11,844 nucleotides of DNA from positions 1-11,844 of the forward strand of contig JALLAP010000978.1 of assembly GCA_036939355.1 (NCBI GenBank), in the 5' to 3' direction. Source of the stretch: Thalassiosira profunda (taxonomy: Eukaryota; Bacillariophyta; Thalassiosirophyceae; Thalassiosirales; Thalassiosiraceae). Made by a program: the position numbers and the translations under genes. Under the pieces are notes generated by a model. It did no database searches. It saw only the letters and a program-made list of their open reading frames with translations, and had not been told where the DNA came from. Of this stretch, positions 7,734 through 11,844 are shown piece by piece. The first letter of the stretch is position 1, and each line of letters begins with the position of its first letter.

Positions 7734-8049
7734 TGCAGCAGACGATGGACGTGCGCGTCCGGTTACGCTCCTCTCGGCCAGGTGCGTCGCCAGGCCACTA
7801 TGTACTGCACACGTCGAAGCTGTGCAGGGGCAGAGGGAGGAGGGGAGAGATACACAAATCTCAGTGGCAGCGAGTTATTCTAGATACGATAATGCATCAT
7901 CTCACCAATCTATGAATCACAATTGCGAAATCATCAATTGCAAAGGACATTTGCACAGCCCTTGAACTTCACTGTCGTCCTCCTTCTGCAGGCCGCACGC
8001 CGCACACCCACATCTCACTCCTCCTCCTGCCGCTCTTCCAGCACAAGCC
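7734..8049. promoter_or_regulatory. Divergent intergenic region between LON-domain and 2OG-oxygenase genes
   Basis: This 316 bp region lies between two outward-reading genes and must hold both promoters. Near the LON start is an imperfect palindrome GGACGTGCGCGTCC (7746-7759). An AT-richer middle has AATTGCGAA and AATTGCAAA 15 bp apart (7921-7929, 7936-7944). The 70 bp before the oxygenase start are pyrimidine-rich (CTCCTCCTGCCGCTCTTCC), as in many leaders. No TACGTAC element and no credible gene were seen. Confidence 0.4.
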
Positions 8050-9295
8050 ATGAGCTTGCCAGTTCTGAACCTCTCTACCAACCCGGTCCTATTTGCTGAC
8101 CAGCTTCGGAAGGCATGGTGCGTTCAGCCGTCGGTATATGCATCAGAGATGTGCACATAGTTTGCAATGATGTGTCGTCCAGCTAAGTTCATCGTTTGCA
8201 TGTGAGCCCTGACATCTTACCGATTGTTTGCAGCCACAACATCGGCTTTTTCCTGCTCGAGCACGACATCCCCGAGGCGATCTGCAATCAAGCGCTCAGC
8301 GAAACGCGGCACTTCTTCGCACGGCCGCTCGCGGAGAAGAAAACCATCTCCTACGAGGACAGCCCGGCCTTTCGGGGATACATGCCCTTGGGCGTGGAGA
8401 ATACCGAGGGGCGGGTCGACGGGAGGGAACAGATCGAGTACGCTGCGGAATATTTGCATGAGCAGCAGATATTAGAGAGGTCTTTGCACCGGCCCTTCTA
8501 TCACCGCCTGAGATCGACCAATCCTTGGCCAAATGCCGTCCAGCCGAGTCTGCAACCAGCGATATCGGAGTATGTGAGGGGGGTGCTGGAGGTTGCCGAC
8601 CGGCTGCGCGATGCAATGTGTGTGGCGCTGCAAGTTGATTCAGACGAGATTGCTCCTCTATTTGGACAATACGATGGCGAAGAGCCGAGCTTTTGGTCGA
8701 TGAAGCTTGTGTCGTATCCTCCTGCACACAATGGTGCATCAACCGGCGATTCGATGCAAGGAGTGGGAGCTCACTGCGATTCCAACTTTCTGACGTTGAT
8801 CTGTCAAGATCCACAGTCGTCTGGGTTGCAAGTGCAAAACGTACAGGGCGGTTGGATCGAGTGAGTACTGCTCCTGTTGATTGGGGATAGTTGCACGACG
8901 GATGAATCTCATCGTTCATGCTCCAAAGCGTACCACCCACTGGGCCAAACACCCTAATCTGCAATATTGGTGAACTAGCCCAGGTCTGGTCCGGCGGATA
9001 CTTTCTGGCAACCCCGCACAAAGTCTTGCGCAATGCCTCGAGCGATCGCAGCCGGATATCCCTTCCGGTGTTCTATAACCCAAAACTTGACAGCGAGATG
9101 GAACCAATCAACACTGACGGCTTGCGGTGGGAACGGACGCAGGAGATGCAATGGCAGCGAACGCACAATACCCTGATCAATTCAGTGGGCGAAAATTCGT
9201 TCAAGAGCCTTGCCCGGTCGCATCCTGCCGTGTTCCAGAGACACCACAGCGACTTGACACTGCGAGAGGATGGAACGATTGTCGAGCGATTATGA
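8050..9295 (+). CDS. 2-oxoglutarate/Fe(II)-dependent dioxygenase, isopenicillin N synthase-like, 353 aa
   Basis: Three exons: 8050-8117, 8234-8860, 8929-9295, with GT-AG introns of 116 and 68 bp. The product has 353 residues, the usual family size. The N-terminal part LPVLNLST...QLRKACHNIGFFLLEHDIP is the classic DIOX_N pattern and is only restored by including the short first exon. The iron ligands are H203 and D205 (in GAHCDSN) and H262 (in ATPHKVL); the 2-oxoglutarate-binding Arg lies in R274-I-S276. All key residues are intact, so it should hydroxylate or otherwise oxidise a small molecule using O2 and 2-oxoglutarate, probably in the cytosol since no targeting peptide is seen. The family includes gibberellin oxidases, flavonoid enzymes and many unknowns, so the substrate cannot be named. 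Its stop is 48 bp from that of the opposing ArfGEF gene. Confidence 0.9.
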
Positions 9296-9343
9296 GTTGT
9301 TATTTTGCGAATGAACATAGCTTCACCAAGCAACCCATGCCGT

Positions 9344-11844
9344 CTAGATCTTGGCCCTCCTCGCCGCTTCGAGGCGCGACTTCTCGACCTTTGCCTTGCG
9401 CTTTACCTCGCTTCTAATAGCTGCATTGATATCGTCCACCCACTGCCTCCTTTCGGCCTCGCTGGATGCCATCACAAGGAACGACTTGCTGGGGTGGTTG
9501 ATGTAGAATGAATGTTGTTTCGCGCCGGAAGAACCGTTGCCTTGATCCTCAATCTTCATCAGGTGCAAGGGCAGCTCTCCGTGCGCTTTATAGTCGCCGG
9601 CTTGAGTCGACTTGTGCGCGTAGACCAACACTGATGAAGTTGAGCCAAAGCAAACGATTGTAAGATAGAGACGAAACGACGGCGATTGGATGTCACAAGA
9701 TAAATGCACTCACCATCAGAGAATAGGAAGAATCTGTACGTCGAGGTTCGACCAGCAAGCGCATGCTTCTTGGTCAAGTCGCCCTCTCGCACGAAGAGCC
9801 TCGATGGATCATTGAGCAAGATGTTTCCGTTGCGAATAGTGCTGGCCACTCGTTTCATTGTCTCAACTCTGCTATCGTCGACGCCGAGAGATTGATGAAG
9901 TTTCTTCGCCAGACTTCGGACTTGTCCAACATCAAAGTCCATCCCTCCTGGATCAGCTTTGCTGTTTGAGGCCCCGTTGATAGACTTCTCCTTCCTCTTC
10001 TTCCCCTCCTTCTTGAAGTCATTGAATCGATTCACACGGCCCAGCAGCTTGCTAAAGGCAGAGCGCTCGACAGCCATGCCCAAGTATGAAGCAGTGCACA
10101 AAGAGTACTCAAGAACGTCAATGCAGCAGTCGAGGCCTGCGAGGTCGAGATGCGCGTTGTCAATGGCGGCATTGACGGCAGCATGAATGTGGTGCCAGTT
10201 TGCTGCAAACACTTGGCTTGCCAAGTCGTCCATCGGCATTCCATCCTGATCTCCAGCAACCTCCTCAAAGGCATCGTGGCGGACAGAAACAGTCCTCAGT
10301 ATCTCTTGCGCCGACTTCACGCCCTTGACCCAAGACTGCAAAGACGTGGCAAGATCCGGGTCGCCTTTGAAAGGAAGCGAATACGCTCCTTGCTCCTTAA
10401 TGGTGGCCTTCTTTGTCGAGAGGTTCGAGATAGCGATGGGTGTCGCTTCGATTGAGTCATAAATGGAGTAGAGGTAGCCTCGAGCCTTTTCAGCGCCATC
10501 ATAGACTCCTCTCAGGTTGTTGACGAACTCCTCCCTGGTCATTCTCTTGGGCGCTTTGCCCTTGGTGACTTGCGATTTGTGCTTGTGCAAGTCCGTGTTG
10601 AGCATAANTGGTCATTCTCTTGGGCGCTTTGCCCTTGGTGACTTGCGATTTGTGCTTGTGCAAGTCCGTGTTGAGCATAATGATCGCAAACGACACCATG
10701 AAGACCGTGTCTTGATCCTGGAACGGGCACTTCTGAATGTCTCCTGCGTTGTCTTCCCAGTAGCATTGGCTGAAGGTGGAGATGATTCGGTCGATCTTCT
10801 GCGCCTCGCCAGGAAGCCGAAAGCCGCAGTCCGTGAGGAAGTGCCTCAATCTGAAAAGGCCCCGCACAAAGAGCACGTTAGTAAGACACCGGGGGCGATT
10901 CGAATGCAACGAAGGAGATATACTCACGCCTGCTCAATGTTCATGCCAACGAAGGAGGTGGCCCTGGCGAAATTGAATCTGATCAGACACCAAAAGTCTT
11001 TGTCTCCACCGTCAATGCCTCCTTCTCCAATATACTCTCCGAGCAAGCAGGGATCAATGGAAGCTTGGTGGACGCGCAGGAAAGCTGCGATGTGCCGCGG
11101 CGACGAACTCAGAAGATTGCAGGCAATCAGGTAGTCAACCCCCTTCTTGAGACCCTCGTTGGCGATGAGCTGGAAGGCCACGTCGAAAGATTCCGTATNT
11201 CAGGTAGTCAACCCCCTTCTTGAGACCCTCGTTGGCGATGAGCTGGAAGGCCACTTCGAAAGATTCCGTATCATACTTCGACGAATCCTCGCTTGCCGAC
11301 GCCTTGATGCTGAATGATAACGGAGTTTCGACTTCCTGGCCCGAGGTTGACAAGATGAGTTGCTGCTGAAGTGGGGCCCGGCGCTTTTCAATGGTCCGCC
11401 AATAGTCGACAATGTTCTCGTCTCCAAAGCTGGGGACCGGCGTCAGCTGCGGCGTTAGCCCAAGCGTGGTACTCTGATCAAAGACGGGCAAATTATCGTC
11501 CGTCTGTGAGTCCGTCTCCAGCTGTTGCTCTGGCTGAATCTTTCTAGAAACGATGACACAGTCCATGAGAGATTTGGCAATGGCGGTGATGGCGTCGAAT
11601 GACTTGTCCCTCAAAGACTGAGCTGCTTCACGCGTGTGCGCCGAAGGCATAGATCTCCTCGGGGACCCATTTCCACCGTTGATTTTGTTGAACCGCCCAG
11701 CTTGTTCACTCACAACAGCAATGCATTGCTCGGCGAGGGTGCTCAAAGCCCAGCAAAGCTTGTCCATCAGCTTGCAGTAAGCTGTTGGTAGCAGATCTCC
11801 GGGAGCGTCGTAATTCCTGTAAAGGTCCAACACAAGCTTTGGAT
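9344..11844 (-). CDS. Large Arf guanine-nucleotide exchange factor: HUS end, Sec7, HDS1-like, PH (5' partial)
   Basis: Visible exons (minus strand): 11844-10928 (runs off the window), 10850-9714, 9630-9344; GT-AG introns of 77 and 83 bp. In order: a HUS-like end with [14 protein letters not shown] (11801-11815 is N-Y-D-A-P), a Ser/Gln-rich linker, a Sec7 domain with [14 protein letters not shown] (the catalytic glutamate finger is the last E, codon 11023-11025), [14 protein letters not shown] and IIMLNTDLH, then an HDS1-like stretch (about 10020-10215), then a C-terminal PH domain ending just before the stop. Sec7 domains load GTP onto Arf GTPases to start vesicle budding at Golgi or endosomes. 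Large BIG/GBF exchange factors share HUS and HDS1 but lack a PH domain; small cytohesins have Sec7-PH. The reading frame is broken at N10608 and N11199 by assembly duplications, not by true mutations; dropping 73 bp at each restores it. A pseudogene is unlikely. Confidence 0.87.
10536..10680. repeat. Assembly scar 1: 72 bp duplicated across a single N (10608)
   Basis: Bases 10536-10607 and 10609-10680 are identical over 72 bp and are separated by one N. The repeat encodes part of the Sec7 domain (MLNTDLH to RMT) and appears once in a normal Sec7 domain. The extra 73 bp shifts the frame. Best explained as two contig ends that overlap but were joined with a gap mark instead of being merged. Confidence 0.93.
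11127..11271. repeat. Assembly scar 2: 72 bp duplicated across a single N (11199), one mismatch
   Basis: Bases 11127-11198 and 11200-11271 match over 72 bp except G at 11182 against T at 11255. The repeat encodes the start of the Sec7 domain ([10 protein letters not shown] to V-D-Y-L). Length and layout match scar 1 exactly. The mismatch changes Asp (GAC) to Glu (GAA) and may mark two alleles or a sequencing error. Confidence 0.92.

Noticed and set aside
8196..8233. Start codon of the oxygenase within this stretch
   Set aside because: It lies in the intron and would omit the conserved N-terminus that the exon at 8050-8117 provides.
10536..11271. Two true tandem duplications in the ArfGEF gene, or a pseudogene
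   Set aside because: Both repeats are exactly 72 bp, meet at a single N, and each would shift the frame of a conserved domain. Unmerged contig ends explain all of this.
1..11844. CRISPR arrays, tRNA, rRNA or phage genes
   Set aside because: No spaced direct repeats, cloverleaf or rRNA-like stretches were seen; the spliced genes and their families are eukaryotic.

Overview
This is a gene-dense piece of eukaryotic nuclear DNA. It holds seven protein genes: five complete and two cut by the window edges. Several genes are split by short GT-AG introns (68-116 bp, one of 231 bp). The most likely source is a stramenopile alga, plausibly a centric diatom. Reasons: compact GC-rich genes with few short introns, tail-to-tail genes only 28-70 bp apart, TACGTAC-type elements upstream of starts, and two proteins whose N-termini look like signal-peptide-plus-transit sequences of a secondary plastid. 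The organism call is inference; no marker gene is present.

Layout, left to right. The 3' end of a WD40-repeat gene (+, 1-122) meets a Yae1-type deca-GX3 protein gene (-, 193-702). Next is a TAP/ABCB-like half ABC transporter in three exons (-, 880-3543). It shares a 189 bp divergent promoter with a ZupT/ZIP-type metal transporter in three exons (+, 3733-5039). A 246 bp MITE-like element (5232-5477; 16 bp terminal inverted repeats, 6 bp flanking duplication) follows, ending 38 bp before the start codon of a single-RRM RNA-binding protein (+, 5516-6250). That gene is tail-to-tail with a probably plastid-targeted LON-domain protein (-, 6279-7733). A 316 bp divergent region leads to a 2-oxoglutarate/Fe(II) oxygenase in three exons (+, 8050-9295). 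Last is the 3' part of a large Arf guanine-nucleotide exchange factor (HUS-like end, Sec7, HDS1-like region, PH domain) (-, 9344 to beyond the window end).

The genes do not form a pathway; they look like ordinary housekeeping and transport neighbours. The ArfGEF gene carries two assembly scars: a single N at 10608 and at 11199, each flanked by the same 72 bp on both sides. Each scar adds 73 bp and breaks the reading frame artificially. One pair differs by one base, which may be an allelic Asp/Glu difference.

I found no convincing new multi-gene system. The points most worth following are the MITE-like element apparently forming the RRM gene's promoter and 5' leader, the unusual ArfGEF architecture with a mixed set of brefeldin-A-determining residues, the LON plus SH3-like barrel fusion, and the shared TACGTAC promoter element.
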